Both the position numbers and the translations under genes were made by a program. A stretch of DNA of 64,000 nucleotides, taken from an uncultured Lutibacter sp. (GTDB taxonomy: Bacteria; Bacteroidota; Bacteroidia; Flavobacteriales; Flavobacteriaceae). The stretch is taken from contig NZ_CANLRG010000002.1 of assembly GCF_947493565.1 (NCBI RefSeq), positions 310,001 to 374,000 on the forward strand. Reading direction: 5' to 3'. The notes beneath the pieces were generated by a model. That model searched no databases. It worked only from the letters and a program-made list of their open reading frames with translations, and had not been told where the DNA came from. The first letter of the stretch is position 1. The number at the start of each line of letters is the position of its first letter. Positions 1 through 8,793 of this stretch are shown in pieces.

Positions 1-424
1 AGTTGTTTTTAAGTTTTACTTCTTCAATTAAATTAATTAAAACTTCTGTGTCTGTATCACTATTAAAAGTATATCCTCTTGCTGAAAGTTCTTTTTTGAT
101 GGTATTGTAATTTTCAATAATACCATTATGAACAATCACTAGGTTTCCAGAATTGGAAAAGTGAGGATGAGAATTTATGTCATTTGGAATTCCATGGGTG
201 GCCCAACGCGTATGCCCTAAACCTAACTTGCCTTTGGTGTTTTTATTTTCAGCAATTTTTTTTAAAGTTGCTACTTTTCCTTTAGCTTTATAAAGGTTAG
301 TTTCATTGTCATTATTTAAAACAATTCCAGCACTATCATAACCCCTATATTCTAAGCGTTGTAAACCGCTTATTACAATTGGGTAGGCTTCTCTATTTCC
401 TAAATATCCAACAATTCCACACAC
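1..424 (-). CDS. glmS: Glutamine-fructose-6-phosphate aminotransferase, N-terminal part (cut by window edge)
   Basis: Encodes the N-terminal glutaminase (class II amidotransferase) domain of GlmS, which makes glucosamine-6-phosphate from fructose-6-phosphate and glutamine for cell-wall and LPS precursors. The translation starts V/M-CGIVGYLGN, so the catalytic Cys directly follows the initiator, as in all GlmS proteins; LEYRGYDSAG, GHTRWATHG and HNGIIENY are also seen. The start is a GTG at 422-424; no ATG lies between it and an in-frame stop upstream. About 141 codons are visible and the rest runs off the left edge. It lies 14 bp after the DUF4270 gene on the same strand, so probably in one operon. 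Confidence 0.96.
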   Translation of the reverse strand, partial: MCGIVGYLGNREAYPIVISGLQRLEYRGYDSAGIVLNNDNETNLYKAKGKVATLKKIAENKNTKGKLGLGHTRWATHGIPNDINSHPHFSNSGNLVIVHNGIIENYNTIKKELSARGYTFNSDTDTEVLINLIEEVKLKNN

Positions 425-438
425 AGTAAGTTTGTATT

Positions 439-1968
439 TTAGTTATTAATTTCAGTATAAAATATTTCAAGTTTTACTTTTTTATCACCCGAAATTTCAG
501 AACCATCATATAACACAACTCCTTTAGGATTCCAACTTTTATTTTCAATTTTAACATCGGTTATAGAGGTTGGAATATCGGTAGAGCTGTTGTATACTTT
601 TAAACCTAGCTTAACTAATTCAGTTTCATCTTCAGAAGATAATAGACTTGAAATATAGTCTGTAATTTTAAATTTATAAAGGAATGGATTTCCATCTTCA
701 TCTCTTTCAAGAGTACCACCAACAGCAGCTATCCCTTCTGTAATTATATCCCTAATTTGAAGGTTGTCTTCATAATTATATAAAAATAATTGTTCAGGTA
801 CAATATTGCTTGAAGCGTTTTGATCTACATAAAAAGTTAAGTTAGCTTCATTAATTAACCAATTTTTACTTTTTAGATTTTCTAAATTTTCACTTTGTAA
901 TAACTCAACGGTGGCTTCTGATCCAGCAGCACCTTGAACGTACAATCTATTATCTCCACTTTCTTTAGACTGGGTATAATCTCTTGTCAATACGTTTGAT
1001 TTCAAATTACTAAATAGAAATTTGAAATCATGTTTTGTACGTACACCTGTTTCTCCTGTTGTTCCATTTCCATCTAAATCTTCATCAGCATCTTCATCTT
1101 CGTCTTTAGAGTAGTAGATGGTCATTTTTGCATTGGTCATGCTTAATGAAATTAAGTGCGACTCTAAGCTGTTTAACTCAGTTGCTTCAATATATAAACC
1201 TCTAAAATAATGGTTAAAATCATCTAAACTTGAAAATTCTGAACCTGATGCGTTATCAACAAAAAGTTGTTGTATCATAGTTTCATTTAAAGGAATTTTT
1301 ATTGATGGACTTACATCGGTTTCTTTAATGGTGTCGGTATCATAAACCGTAATTGCATCAGCTTTATAGCGTTTGATATAAGCAACCGTATCACTCGGAT
1401 TTATTTTAAAAGCACCTGAATACAGTGGAGTATCGCCTTTTTGGAACTCTTTATCGGAATAGTAAATCGCTTTTTTTGAAGGGTCATTTGGATCGAGAGT
1501 GTTTAAAAAAGTTTTTAATTCATATACATTAATTAAAAATTCTTCATCTTTATTTCCAATGACAGAATCTATAGAGAATTTAGGTTTACCATCACTTTCA
1601 TCATCTTCTTTTGTAAATTGATAGGGGATATTAATTAATACAGAATCAATAGCTGGGTTTGTTCCAAAATTGTAATTATCACCTGTTGATGGAAGTATTA
1701 ATTGGCTTACTATAGAAGCCTTTAAAGAACCAAATTCTTTATCAGAATAAACACCTAATAAATATTGTTCTATTCCATTTGCAGGAACATTTTCAATATT
1801 TTTATTTTCAGTTATTACATTTGAAGTAAATTTATCGGTGCTAAATTTATCATTATCAACTAGGTTAACCCCTATACTTTCTATTTCTTTTTCACATGAA
1901 ATTATTGAAAAAAATACGAAAGAAAACAATCCAGCGTATTTAAAAGTGTTTATAACTTTAGTAATCAT
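439..1968 (-). CDS. DUF4270 family lipoprotein
   Basis: A 509-residue exported protein of unknown function. Residues 1-24 form a lipoprotein signal ending at SIISC with the lipidated Cys at 25, and the mature part begins CEKEIESIGVNLV, as is typical for the DUF4270 family of Flavobacteriia. The body is predicted to be beta-rich, without catalytic motifs I can recognise. An acidic Asp/Glu run near residues 290-305 (DEDEDADEDLDGNG) could bind divalent cations, which is inference. It sits between the GlgA-like gene and glmS on the same strand, an arrangement I associate with this group. It probably acts at the outer membrane or cell surface; no function is established. Confidence 0.88.
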   Translation of the reverse strand: MITKVINTFKYAGLFSFVFFSIISCEKEIESIGVNLVDNDKFSTDKFTSNVITENKNIENVPANGIEQYLLGVYSDKEFGSLKASIVSQLILPSTGDNYNFGTNPAIDSVLINIPYQFTKEDDESDGKPKFSIDSVIGNKDEEFLINVYELKTFLNTLDPNDPSKKAIYYSDKEFQKGDTPLYSGAFKINPSDTVAYIKRYKADAITVYDTDTIKETDVSPSIKIPLNETMIQQLFVDNASGSEFSSLDDFNHYFRGLYIEATELNSLESHLISLSMTNAKMTIYYSKDEDEDADEDLDGNGTTGETGVRTKHDFKFLFSNLKSNVLTRDYTQSKESGDNRLYVQGAAGSEATVELLQSENLENLKSKNWLINEANLTFYVDQNASSNIVPEQLFLYNYEDNLQIRDIITEGIAAVGGTLERDEDGNPFLYKFKITDYISSLLSSEDETELVKLGLKVYNSSTDIPTSITDVKIENKSWNPKGVVLYDGSEISGDKKVKLEIFYTEINN

Positions 1969-1995
1969 TTATAAATTCTGATTTTTTTTATTAAA

Positions 1996-2802
1996 CTATA
2001 AAACCTTGTTCGTATAAAATTCTGTATATGGATCTTCAAATTGTTCTACAGAAAAATATTCTAAAATTGGTTTATTAACGGCTTTTAAAAACTCTTCCAA
2101 CTCACTAGGAATTGCGTCGCTTGCCTTAATAACAGCATCAGAGTTTTCAATAGCATTGATTAAAATATTTGTATAGTTTGGGTTAGAATAAGGTTCAATT
2201 TTTGTTTCACTAATACCATCAAATTTTACTTTATTGATGAGTTCAGTATTTAACGTTCCTTCAAAACCATTATTGTATAATGAAACCACAATTTTACTGT
2301 CAGAAAATAAAGGATCGTCTTTGTAATATTCTTTAATATATAAAGGGAGTAAAGAAGCCATCCATCCATGTACGTGAATAATATCTGGTGCCCAATTTAA
2401 TTTTTTTACAGTTTCAACAACTCCTTTTGCAAAAAATATGGCACGTTCATCATTATCTTCAAACATGTTATTATCTTCATCAGTGAATAGTGCTTTTCTT
2501 TTAAAATATTCGTCGTTATCAATAAAATATACCTGCATTCTTTCTTTTGGAATTGAGGCTACTTTAATAATTAAAGGCATATCCATGTCGTTAATTACCA
2601 AATTCATACCAGATAAGCGAATAACTTCGTGTAATTGATGTCTTCTTTCATTAATTAAACCATAACGTGGCATAAAAATTCTGGTTTGACCGCCCTTGCC
2701 ATGAATCATTTTTGCAGTTTCAAATGAGGTTGTAGATAGTTCGTTTTCAGGTAAATAAGGAACAACTTCAGAAGATACTACCAATACTCTCTTGTCTTTC
2801 AT
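1996..2802 (-). CDS. GlgA-like (GT5) N-terminal-domain protein, half length
   Basis: 268 residues related to the N-terminal Rossmann half of glycogen/starch synthase: it begins KRVLVVSSEVVPY and carries IHVHGWMASLLPLYIK, matching the GT5 catalytic-domain family. Full GlgA proteins are about 470-530 residues. The whole C-terminal nucleotide-sugar-binding half is absent, and the N-terminal Lys-x-Gly-Gly ADP-glucose motif is replaced by a stretch around PENELSTTS. It is therefore unlikely to be a working glycogen synthase by itself. The annotation glycogen synthase common for such proteins should be treated with care. It is the first gene of the minus-strand run with DUF4270 and glmS, and has its own -7 element. 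Confidence 0.8.
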   Translation of the reverse strand: MKDKRVLVVSSEVVPYLPENELSTTSFETAKMIHGKGGQTRIFMPRYGLINERRHQLHEVIRLSGMNLVINDMDMPLIIKVASIPKERMQVYFIDNDEYFKRKALFTDEDNNMFEDNDERAIFFAKGVVETVKKLNWAPDIIHVHGWMASLLPLYIKEYYKDDPLFSDSKIVVSLYNNGFEGTLNTELINKVKFDGISETKIEPYSNPNYTNILINAIENSDAVIKASDAIPSELEEFLKAVNKPILEYFSVEQFEDPYTEFYTNKVL

Positions 2803-2830
2803 ATATCAACTCTTTATTTTAAAGAATATG

Positions 2831-2879
2831 CAAAATTACGAAAATTTATACAGTTTTTAGCTTTAAAAATGTAAGTTTG
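2831..2879. promoter_or_regulatory. Divergent promoter pair, GlgA-like (-) and panC (+)
   Basis: The Bacteroidota -7 element TAnnTTTG occurs on both strands in this intergenic space: TAATTTTG on the minus strand (2831-2838) before the GlgA-like ATG at 2802, and TAAGTTTG on the plus strand (2872-2879) before the panC ATG at 2911. I see no convincing -33 TTG for either, so the calls rest on the -7 box and its distance to the start. Confidence 0.6.
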
Positions 2880-2910
2880 CACGCTTTTAACGTTTATTAA
2901 CAAATACGTT

Positions 2911-3750
2911 ATGTTAGTTTTTGCTAAAATAAAATCAGTACAACAAAAGTTAAGTTCTTTTAAAAAAGGAACTACGATAGGCTTTGTTCCCACTATGGGA
3001 GCACTTCACAAAGGACATTTATCTCTTATTGAGCAAGCAAGAAAAGAAAACGACATTGTTGTTGTTAGTATATTTGTAAATCCAACTCAATTTGACAAAC
3101 AAGAAGATTTAATAAATTACCCTAAAACAATAGATCAAGATTTATTGTTATTAAAATCGGTGTTTTGCGATATTGTTTTTGCTCCTTCTTCTCAAGAGAT
3201 TTATGCAGATAATGTTAAATCACAATCTTTTAATTTTGATGGGTTAGAGCATCAAATGGAAGGAAAATTTAGAACTGGTCATTTTGACGGTGTTGGAACT
3301 ATCGTAAAGCGTTTGTTTGAAATTGTAAGACCTAACAAGGCTTATTTTGGAGAAAAAGATTTTCAGCAACTCCAAATAATTAAAAAGATGGTGGAAAAAC
3401 ACCAGATACCAGTAAAAATTATTGCCTGTGATATTTATAGAGAAGATGATGGCTTAGCCATGAGTTCTAGAAATGCCAGATTGACACTCGAGCATAGAAA
3501 AGCAGCTCCATTTATTTATAAAACTCTAAAAAAGGCAAAAATTAAATTTGGCACAGAAAATGCTTTAAATATAGTAAAGTGGGTTGAAAATGAATTTAAA
3601 AATCAACCTCTATTAGAATTGGAATATTTTGAAATAGCTAACGAAGAAACCTTAAAAACAATAGAAACTAAAAGTTTGAACCAAAAGTATAGAGCTTTTA
3701 TAGCAGTTTTTGCAGGAAAAATAAGACTTATTGATAATATAAGTTTATAA
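2911..3750 (+). CDS. panC: Pantothenate synthetase (pantoate-beta-alanine ligase)
   Basis: Joins D-pantoate and beta-alanine using ATP, the last step of pantothenate synthesis, in the cytosol. The 279-residue length is typical. Family motifs are visible: FVPTMGALHKGHLSL with the HxGH pair at residues 33-36, FVNPTQF, the GEKDFQQLQ motif near 150, and MSSRN near 183, the KMSKS-like site. It is followed after 38 bp by panD, which supplies beta-alanine, then by a flippase-like gene and radA, an arrangement common in flavobacteria. Starts at an ATG 31 bp after a TAnnTTTG element. Confidence 0.97.
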   Translation: MLVFAKIKSVQQKLSSFKKGTTIGFVPTMGALHKGHLSLIEQARKENDIVVVSIFVNPTQFDKQEDLINYPKTIDQDLLLLKSVFCDIVFAPSSQEIYADNVKSQSFNFDGLEHQMEGKFRTGHFDGVGTIVKRLFEIVRPNKAYFGEKDFQQLQIIKKMVEKHQIPVKIIACDIYREDDGLAMSSRNARLTLEHRKAAPFIYKTLKKAKIKFGTENALNIVKWVENEFKNQPLLELEYFEIANEETLKTIETKSLNQKYRAFIAVFAGKIRLIDNISL

Positions 3751-3776
3751 ATATTAACAGATTAACACAAAATTAT

Positions 3777-3784
3777 TAATTTTG
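3777..3784 (+). promoter_or_regulatory. Possible internal promoter before panD
   Basis: TAATTTTG matches the Bacteroidota -7 consensus and ends 4 bp before the panD ATG at 3789. If used, the panD transcript would be nearly leaderless. No clear -33 TTG is seen, and it may simply be a chance match in AT-rich DNA. Confidence 0.35.
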
Positions 3785-3788
3785 CAGC

Positions 3789-4139
3789 ATGCAGATAGAA
3801 GTAGTAAAATCTAAAATTCACAGAGTAAAAGTTACGGGAGCTGATTTACAATACATTGGCAGTGTAACTATTGATGAAGATTTAATGGATGCATCCAATA
3901 TTATTCAAGGAGAAAAAGTTCAAATTGTAAATATTAACAATGGCGAACGTCTTGAGACGTATGCAATTCCAGGTCCTCGAAAAAGTGGTGAAATTACTTT
4001 AAACGGTCCAGCAGCTAGAAAAGTAGCTAAAGGAGATATCATTATCATTATTTCTTATGGAATTATGGATTTTGAAGAAGCAAAATCGTTTAAACCAACA
4101 CTAGTTTTTCCAAATGAAAGCGATAATTCGTTAACATAA
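3789..4139 (+). CDS. panD: Aspartate 1-decarboxylase
   Basis: A pyruvoyl-dependent enzyme making beta-alanine from L-aspartate for PanC. The 116-residue proenzyme carries the self-cleavage site GS at residues 24-25 within [10 protein letters not shown], plus His11, Tyr22 and the NGAA-like stretch LNGPAARK near 75 that positions the catalytic residues. The length is normal. It sits in the panC operon; the stop is followed by only 2 bp before the next start, so it is probably co-translated with the flippase-like gene. Confidence 0.97.
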   Translation: MQIEVVKSKIHRVKVTGADLQYIGSVTIDEDLMDASNIIQGEKVQIVNINNGERLETYAIPGPRKSGEITLNGPAARKVAKGDIIIIISYGIMDFEEAKSFKPTLVFPNESDNSLT

Positions 4140-4141
4140 GT

Positions 4142-5119
4142 TTGAGAAAAAAAATTAAAAAAACAGCTTTTCTTATACTCCCAATTGTATTGGGAGTTTT
4201 TTTAATTTGGTACTCCATATCTCAACTATCGCCTAGCGATATTCAATCCATAAAAACATCATTCAAAACCGCCAATTATTGGTGGGTTTTATTATCAATA
4301 GTTTTTGGAATTTTAAGCCATTTGTCAAGAGCTTATCGATGGCAATTTTTATTAGAGCCTTTGGGGTATAAACCTCGTTTTGTCAATAGTGTAATGGCTG
4401 TGTTAATAGCCTATTTATTAAATTTATTTATTCCTAGATCAGGTGAATTTGCAAGAGCAGCAAGTATAAAAAAATATGAAAAAATTCCTTTTGAAAAGGC
4501 AATGGGAACCATTGTAGCTGAGCGTGTAGCAGATGTTATAATGTTATTATTTATTATGGGAATTGCTTTTTTTCTTCAAACGGATTTAATAGGAGGTTAT
4601 CTTTTTAATAATAAAGAAGAAAGCAGTATTTATACTAAAATATTCTTTTTTGTAGTGATGCCAATCGTTGGATTTTTCATCTATAAATCTTTAAAAAAGT
4701 CTAGAAATCCTTTTATTGTTAAAGTTATTTCATTTATTAATGGATTAATGGACGGTGCTAAGAGTATTGTTACTATGAAAAAGAAATGGAAATTTATTTT
4801 TCATACCATATTTATTTGGGTAATGTATGTGCTTATGTTTTATGTAGTAACCTTTGCTTTACCTGAAACAACTAACTTGCCATTTGAAGCTATTATTGTA
4901 GGTTTTGTTGTTGGGGGCTTAAGTATGGCTTTAACAAATGGAGGATTAGGTACTTATCCTGTATTTGTGGCTAGTGCATTGATATTATATCACGTACAAG
5001 ATAATCCTGCAAAGGCTTTTGGATGGATTATGTGGACAGCTCAAACATTAATGGTTATTGTGTTTGGAAGTCTTTCTTTTATTTTCATCCCTATTTATAA
5101 TAAATACCAAAAAATATAG
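4142..5119 (+). CDS. Flippase-like membrane protein (UPF0104 / LPG synthase TM-region family)
   Basis: 325 residues with about eight hydrophobic segments. It resembles the transmembrane half of lysylphosphatidylglycerol synthase (AglD/MprF N-domain family), with SRAYRWQFLLEPLG, NLFIPRSGEFARA, the GTIVAERVADV helix and NGGLGTYPV near the C-terminus. Members are thought to move lipids or lipid-linked molecules, but the substrate is unknown here. No C-terminal acyltransferase domain is attached, so it is not itself a lysyl-PG synthase. The start is TTG at 4142, 2 bp after the panD stop; no ATG precedes MRKKIKK in frame. It is part of the panC-panD-radA run. Confidence 0.8.
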   Translation: MRKKIKKTAFLILPIVLGVFLIWYSISQLSPSDIQSIKTSFKTANYWWVLLSIVFGILSHLSRAYRWQFLLEPLGYKPRFVNSVMAVLIAYLLNLFIPRSGEFARAASIKKYEKIPFEKAMGTIVAERVADVIMLLFIMGIAFFLQTDLIGGYLFNNKEESSIYTKIFFFVVMPIVGFFIYKSLKKSRNPFIVKVISFINGLMDGAKSIVTMKKKWKFIFHTIFIWVMYVLMFYVVTFALPETTNLPFEAIIVGFVVGGLSMALTNGGLGTYPVFVASALILYHVQDNPAKAFGWIMWTAQTLMVIVFGSLSFIFIPIYNKYQKI

Positions 5120-5155
5120 GTATTTCTTTATATATTTACTTCTTAAATTTTAAAA

Positions 5156-6514
5156 ATGGCTAAAACAAAAACTTCTTTTTTTTGTCAAAATTGTGGTGCG
5201 CAATATGCAAAATGGTTAGGACAATGTAATTCTTGTAATGAATGGAATACCATAGTTGAAGAAGTTATTCGAAAAGAAGAAAAAAGAAATTGGAAGCAAA
5301 CATCGTCTCCCAAAAAAGCCAACAAAGCCCTTAAAATAAATGAAATTTCTTTAAACGAAGAAGATAGAATTTCAACAAAAAACAACGAATTAAATAGAGT
5401 TTTAGGCGGTGGTTTAGTAAAAGGTTCAATGTTGTTATTGGGAGGTGAACCAGGTATTGGAAAATCAACATTACTTTTGCAAATAGCATTAACAATTCCA
5501 AAAAGAGTATTGTATGTTTCTGGAGAAGAAAGTCAGTCACAAATTAAAATGAGGGCTGAACGCCTACAAATTAAAAACACCAACAGCTTAATTTTAACCG
5601 AAACAAACACGCAACATATTTTTAGAGCTATTGAAGAGGTGCAACCTGAAGTAGTAGTTATAGATTCTATTCAAACCTTACATACCGATTTTATTGAAGC
5701 TTCACCAGGTTCAATTTCACAAATACGTGAAACTACAGCCGAGCTTATAAAGTTTGCTAAAGAAACTGCTACACCAGTACTGTTAATTGGACACATAACT
5801 AAAGATGGAAATATAGCTGGTCCTAAAATTTTAGAACATATGGTAGATGTTGTTTTACAGTTTGAAGGAGATAGAAATCATACCTATAGAATATTAAGAG
5901 CAAATAAAAATCGTTTTGGTTCTACTGCCGAATTGGGTATTTATGAAATGCAAAATATAGGTTTACGAGAAGTTAATAATCCTTCTGAAATATTAATTTC
6001 TCAAAAAGAAGAAGCTTTAAGTGGTACCGCAATTGCAGCAACATTAGAAGGAATGAGACCTTTAATGATTGAAGTTCAAGCCTTGGTTAGCACAGCAGTT
6101 TATGGAACTCCTCAGCGTTCTGCAACGTGTTATGATACTAAACGATTAAATATGTTATTGGCAGTTTTAGAAAAACGTGCAGGATTTAGATTAGGCGCTA
6201 AAGATGTGTTTTTAAATATTGCAGGTGGTATTAAAGTTGATGACCCAGCTATTGATTTGGCAGTAATAAGTGCTATTTTATCATCTAATGAAGATGAGGC
6301 AATTCCGCAAGATTATTGTTTTGCAGCTGAAATTGGTTTAGCAGGTGAAGTTAGGCCAGTAAATCGTGTTGAACAAAGAATTTTAGAAGCTGAAAAATTA
6401 GGATTTCATAAAATTTTCATTTCTAAATTTAATAAAATAAGCAATGCTAGTTTTGCTATAAAAGTGGTGAAAGTTACTAAAGTAGAAGACGTTTTTGCCA
6501 ATCTTTTTTCATAA
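5156..6514 (+). CDS. radA: DNA repair protein RadA
   Basis: A RecA-like DNA-dependent ATPase and branch-migration helicase used in recombinational repair. 452 residues. It has an N-terminal zinc finger (Cys10, Cys13, Cys24, Cys27), the Walker A motif GGEPGIGKST at 96-105, Walker B VVIDSIQTL, the RadA-specific KNRFG motif near 250, and a C-terminal Lon-protease-like domain (GGIKVDDPAIDLAV, EIGLAGEVRPV). All expected motifs are intact. It is the last gene of the panC run and is followed by a strong hairpin terminator. Confidence 0.97.
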   Translation: MAKTKTSFFCQNCGAQYAKWLGQCNSCNEWNTIVEEVIRKEEKRNWKQTSSPKKANKALKINEISLNEEDRISTKNNELNRVLGGGLVKGSMLLLGGEPGIGKSTLLLQIALTIPKRVLYVSGEESQSQIKMRAERLQIKNTNSLILTETNTQHIFRAIEEVQPEVVVIDSIQTLHTDFIEASPGSISQIRETTAELIKFAKETATPVLLIGHITKDGNIAGPKILEHMVDVVLQFEGDRNHTYRILRANKNRFGSTAELGIYEMQNIGLREVNNPSEILISQKEEALSGTAIAATLEGMRPLMIEVQALVSTAVYGTPQRSATCYDTKRLNMLLAVLEKRAGFRLGAKDVFLNIAGGIKVDDPAIDLAVISAILSSNEDEAIPQDYCFAAEIGLAGEVRPVNRVEQRILEAEKLGFHKIFISKFNKISNASFAIKVVKVTKVEDVFANLFS

Positions 6515-6515
6515 A

Positions 6516-6541
6516 AAAACCGAGTAATTAAACTCGGTTTT
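6516..6541. terminator. Bidirectional terminator, radA / hemD
   Basis: Ten-base-pair stem AAAACCGAGT / ACTCGGTTTT with a six-base AT loop, flanked by A runs on one side and T runs on the other, between the convergent radA and hemD ends. Confidence 0.85.
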
Positions 6542-6562
6542 AGTAATATTTTAATGTATTTT

Positions 6563-7309
6563 TTATTTTTTATTTACCTCAACGATATACTTTTCTAAAG
6601 CCATTGTCATAGAAGGTGTTTCTGGTGTGGGTGCTTGAATGTTGCATTTTAATCCAGCTTGGGTTGCTGCTTTTATCGTTGAATTTCCAAAAACTGCTAT
6701 TCTAGTATTGTTTTGTTTAAAGTTTGGGAAGTTTTTAAATAATGAATCAATTCCTGAAGGGCTAAAGAATACTAAAATATCGTAAAAAACATTTTCTAAA
6801 TTAGATAAATCACTAACCACGGTTTTGTAAAAAATTCCTCGATTCCAATTTACGTTAAGTTCATTTAAAGTTTGAGGAACAATGTCTTTTAATTTATCAG
6901 AAGATGGCAATAAAAACTTCTCATCTTTATACTTTTTAATAATTTTTGCTAGTTCAGGAAAAGTACGTTCTCCAACATAAATTTTACGTTTACGATACAC
7001 TACATATTTTTGAAGATAGTAAGCAATAGCTTCCGATTCACAAAAATATTTCATAGTGTCAGGCACAGTAAAGCGCATTTCTTCGGCAATTCTAAAAAAA
7101 TGATCTACAGCATTTCTACTAGTTAAAATAATAGCAGTATAATTTCTTAAATCAATTTTTTGAGTTCTAACTTCTTTTGCAGAAACCCCTTCAACATGAA
7201 TAAATGGAACAAAATCAATTTTTACTTTTTGTTTTTCCGATAATTCTGAATAGGGAGAATGTTCTGTTTTGGGAGCTGGCTGAGAAACCAAAATTGTTTT
7301 CACTTTCAT
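6563..7309 (-). CDS. hemD: Uroporphyrinogen-III synthase
   Basis: Catalyses ring closure and D-ring inversion of hydroxymethylbilane to uroporphyrinogen III in haem/sirohaem synthesis. 248 residues with the weakly conserved two-domain HemD pattern: KTILVSQPAP at the start, YTAIILTSRNAVDHFF around 60-75, and DILVFFSPSGIDSLF near 185, then IAVFGNSTIKAA. Sequence conservation in this family is low, so the call rests on these signature stretches and on pairing with the DUF4271 gene 19 bp upstream, a pairing I associate with flavobacteria. Other hem genes are not in the window. Confidence 0.85.
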   Translation of the reverse strand: MKVKTILVSQPAPKTEHSPYSELSEKQKVKIDFVPFIHVEGVSAKEVRTQKIDLRNYTAIILTSRNAVDHFFRIAEEMRFTVPDTMKYFCESEAIAYYLQKYVVYRKRKIYVGERTFPELAKIIKKYKDEKFLLPSSDKLKDIVPQTLNELNVNWNRGIFYKTVVSDLSNLENVFYDILVFFSPSGIDSLFKNFPNFKQNNTRIAVFGNSTIKAATQAGLKCNIQAPTPETPSMTMALEKYIVEVNKK

Positions 7310-7328
7310 AAAATTTCAATTTTGTCTT

Positions 7329-7991
7329 TTAAATAGTTAATTTTATTATAATTAGTAAGGGTGCTATTTCAAGAGCGCAAAGGTACAAAATAAAATAAAA
7401 CAAGTTGTTAAAAATGAGCTTTTTATTGTTGGAAAGCACCAAAATGTATCTGATAGCCAATAAAATAAGAAATATTACACATGTAATTTTAAAGAAAATA
7501 ATATGGAAATTCTGAGCATATATGCTTATTATTAGAAATGGAATTATCCATAAAATCAAATTATTAAAATAATTTACCTTATCATAAATAATTTTAGAGT
7601 GCTCTAACTTTAAATTAAAAAGAAATGTTAAAAATAAACCTACCAAATAGCGTATTCCAAAGTAAAGAGAAACACCTAGTAAAATAGATAAAAATTGAGT
7701 AAAATTTGACTCGTTTAATGAAGACCCAAAATAAGCAAAAGAAAAATATATGATTAATGATAGTATAAGCGATTGAACTACAAAAAGAGAAATTTGAAAT
7801 ACGCTTAAAATAGTACTTCTATCTTTATTGAAATGAATTAATAAATATTTTTTGGATAAAAATAAGGTTAAAATTTGTGACAATCTTTCTTTAAATAAAA
7901 TTTTAAGGAACGTTAAAATCAATAAAATAGCAAAGAAAATAAGTGTCACCCAGTCTTTATTTTGATAAATTATTTCTTTTGCTTCAAACAT
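7329..7991 (-). CDS. DUF4271 family integral membrane protein
   Basis: 220 residues with about six strongly hydrophobic helices and almost no soluble part, matching the Bacteroidota-specific DUF4271 family by length, topology and position directly before hemD (19 bp). It starts at an ATG downstream of a minus-strand TAATTTTG element (8014-8021). No catalytic motif is visible and the function is unknown. Its steady link to hemD might point to haem or envelope biology, but that is guesswork. Confidence 0.75.
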   Translation of the reverse strand: MFEAKEIIYQNKDWVTLIFFAILLILTFLKILFKERLSQILTLFLSKKYLLIHFNKDRSTILSVFQISLFVVQSLILSLIIYFSFAYFGSSLNESNFTQFLSILLGVSLYFGIRYLVGLFLTFLFNLKLEHSKIIYDKVNYFNNLILWIIPFLIISIYAQNFHIIFFKITCVIFLILLAIRYILVLSNNKKLIFNNLFYFILYLCALEIAPLLIIIKLTI

Positions 7992-8013
7992 TAAGTAACT
8001 TCTTATTTTAACG

Positions 8014-8043
8014 CAAAATTAGTAATTATTTGTTTTATCTTTG
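8014..8043. promoter_or_regulatory. Divergent -7 elements, DUF4271 (-) and glycosyltransferase (+)
   Basis: TAATTTTG on the minus strand (8014-8021) reads toward the DUF4271 start at 7991; TATCTTTG on the plus strand (8036-8043) reads toward the glycosyltransferase ATG at 8061. Both match TAnnTTTG. Clear -33 TTG elements at standard spacing are not seen. Confidence 0.6.
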
Positions 8044-8060
8044 TCGCATAAATTTGTTAT

Positions 8061-8780
8061 ATGTCAAATACGCTTGTTATAATTCCTACTTATAATGAAA
8101 AAGAAAATATTGAAGCCATCATTAGGGCTGTATTTTCACAAGAAAAGCAATTTGATATTTTAGTTGTGGATGATAGTTCTCCAGATGGAACCTCAAATAT
8201 TGTTAAAAATTTACAACAAGAATTTGCTAACCTATTTTTAGAAATTAGAAAAGAAAAAACTGGATTAGGAACTGCATATATTCATGGTTTTAAATGGGCT
8301 TTAAAAAAAGAGTATGATTATATAATTGAAATGGATGCAGATTTTTCACACAATCCAAACGACTTAATTAAATTATACAATGCTTGTGCTATTGATGGAG
8401 CAGATTTTTCTGTAGGATCTAGATATTTAAATAACAAAATAAATGTGGTTAATTGGGACTTTAAAAGGTTGTTTTTATCATACTTTGCTTCAAAATACGT
8501 ACGAATAATTACTCAGATTCCAATATTTGATACTACAGCAGGTTTTGTATGTTATACTAATAAGGTATTGAAAAACATAGAATTAGATAAAATTAAGTTT
8601 GTAGGTTATGCCTTTCAAATAGAAATGAAATTTAAAGCCTGGAAAAGAAATTATAAACATAAAGAAGTTTCTATTATTTTTACCGACCGAAAAAAAGGAA
8701 CATCTAAAATGAGCGGATCAATAATTTCAGAAGCTGTTTTTGGAGTTGTTAAAATGAGATTGCAAGGATTACCAAAATAA
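8061..8780 (+). CDS. Polyprenol monophosphomannose synthase (GT2 family)
   Basis: Family 2 glycosyltransferase of the dolichyl-phosphate mannose synthase type, which transfers a hexose from a nucleotide sugar to a polyprenyl phosphate at the inner membrane. 239 residues. The motifs are VIIPTYNEKENI, VVDDSSPDGT, EMDADFSHNP (the metal-binding DxD-like site) and GSRYLN, all standard. No C-terminal transmembrane or GtrA domain is present, so it is the single-domain form. The exact sugar cannot be read from sequence. It is followed after 13 bp by the dihydroorotase-like gene and then the DUF4296 gene, apparently one operon. Confidence 0.88.
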   Translation: MSNTLVIIPTYNEKENIEAIIRAVFSQEKQFDILVVDDSSPDGTSNIVKNLQQEFANLFLEIRKEKTGLGTAYIHGFKWALKKEYDYIIEMDADFSHNPNDLIKLYNACAIDGADFSVGSRYLNNKINVVNWDFKRLFLSYFASKYVRIITQIPIFDTTAGFVCYTNKVLKNIELDKIKFVGYAFQIEMKFKAWKRNYKHKEVSIIFTDRKKGTSKMSGSIISEAVFGVVKMRLQGLPK

Positions 8781-8793
8781 AAAGAAAAGGAAA

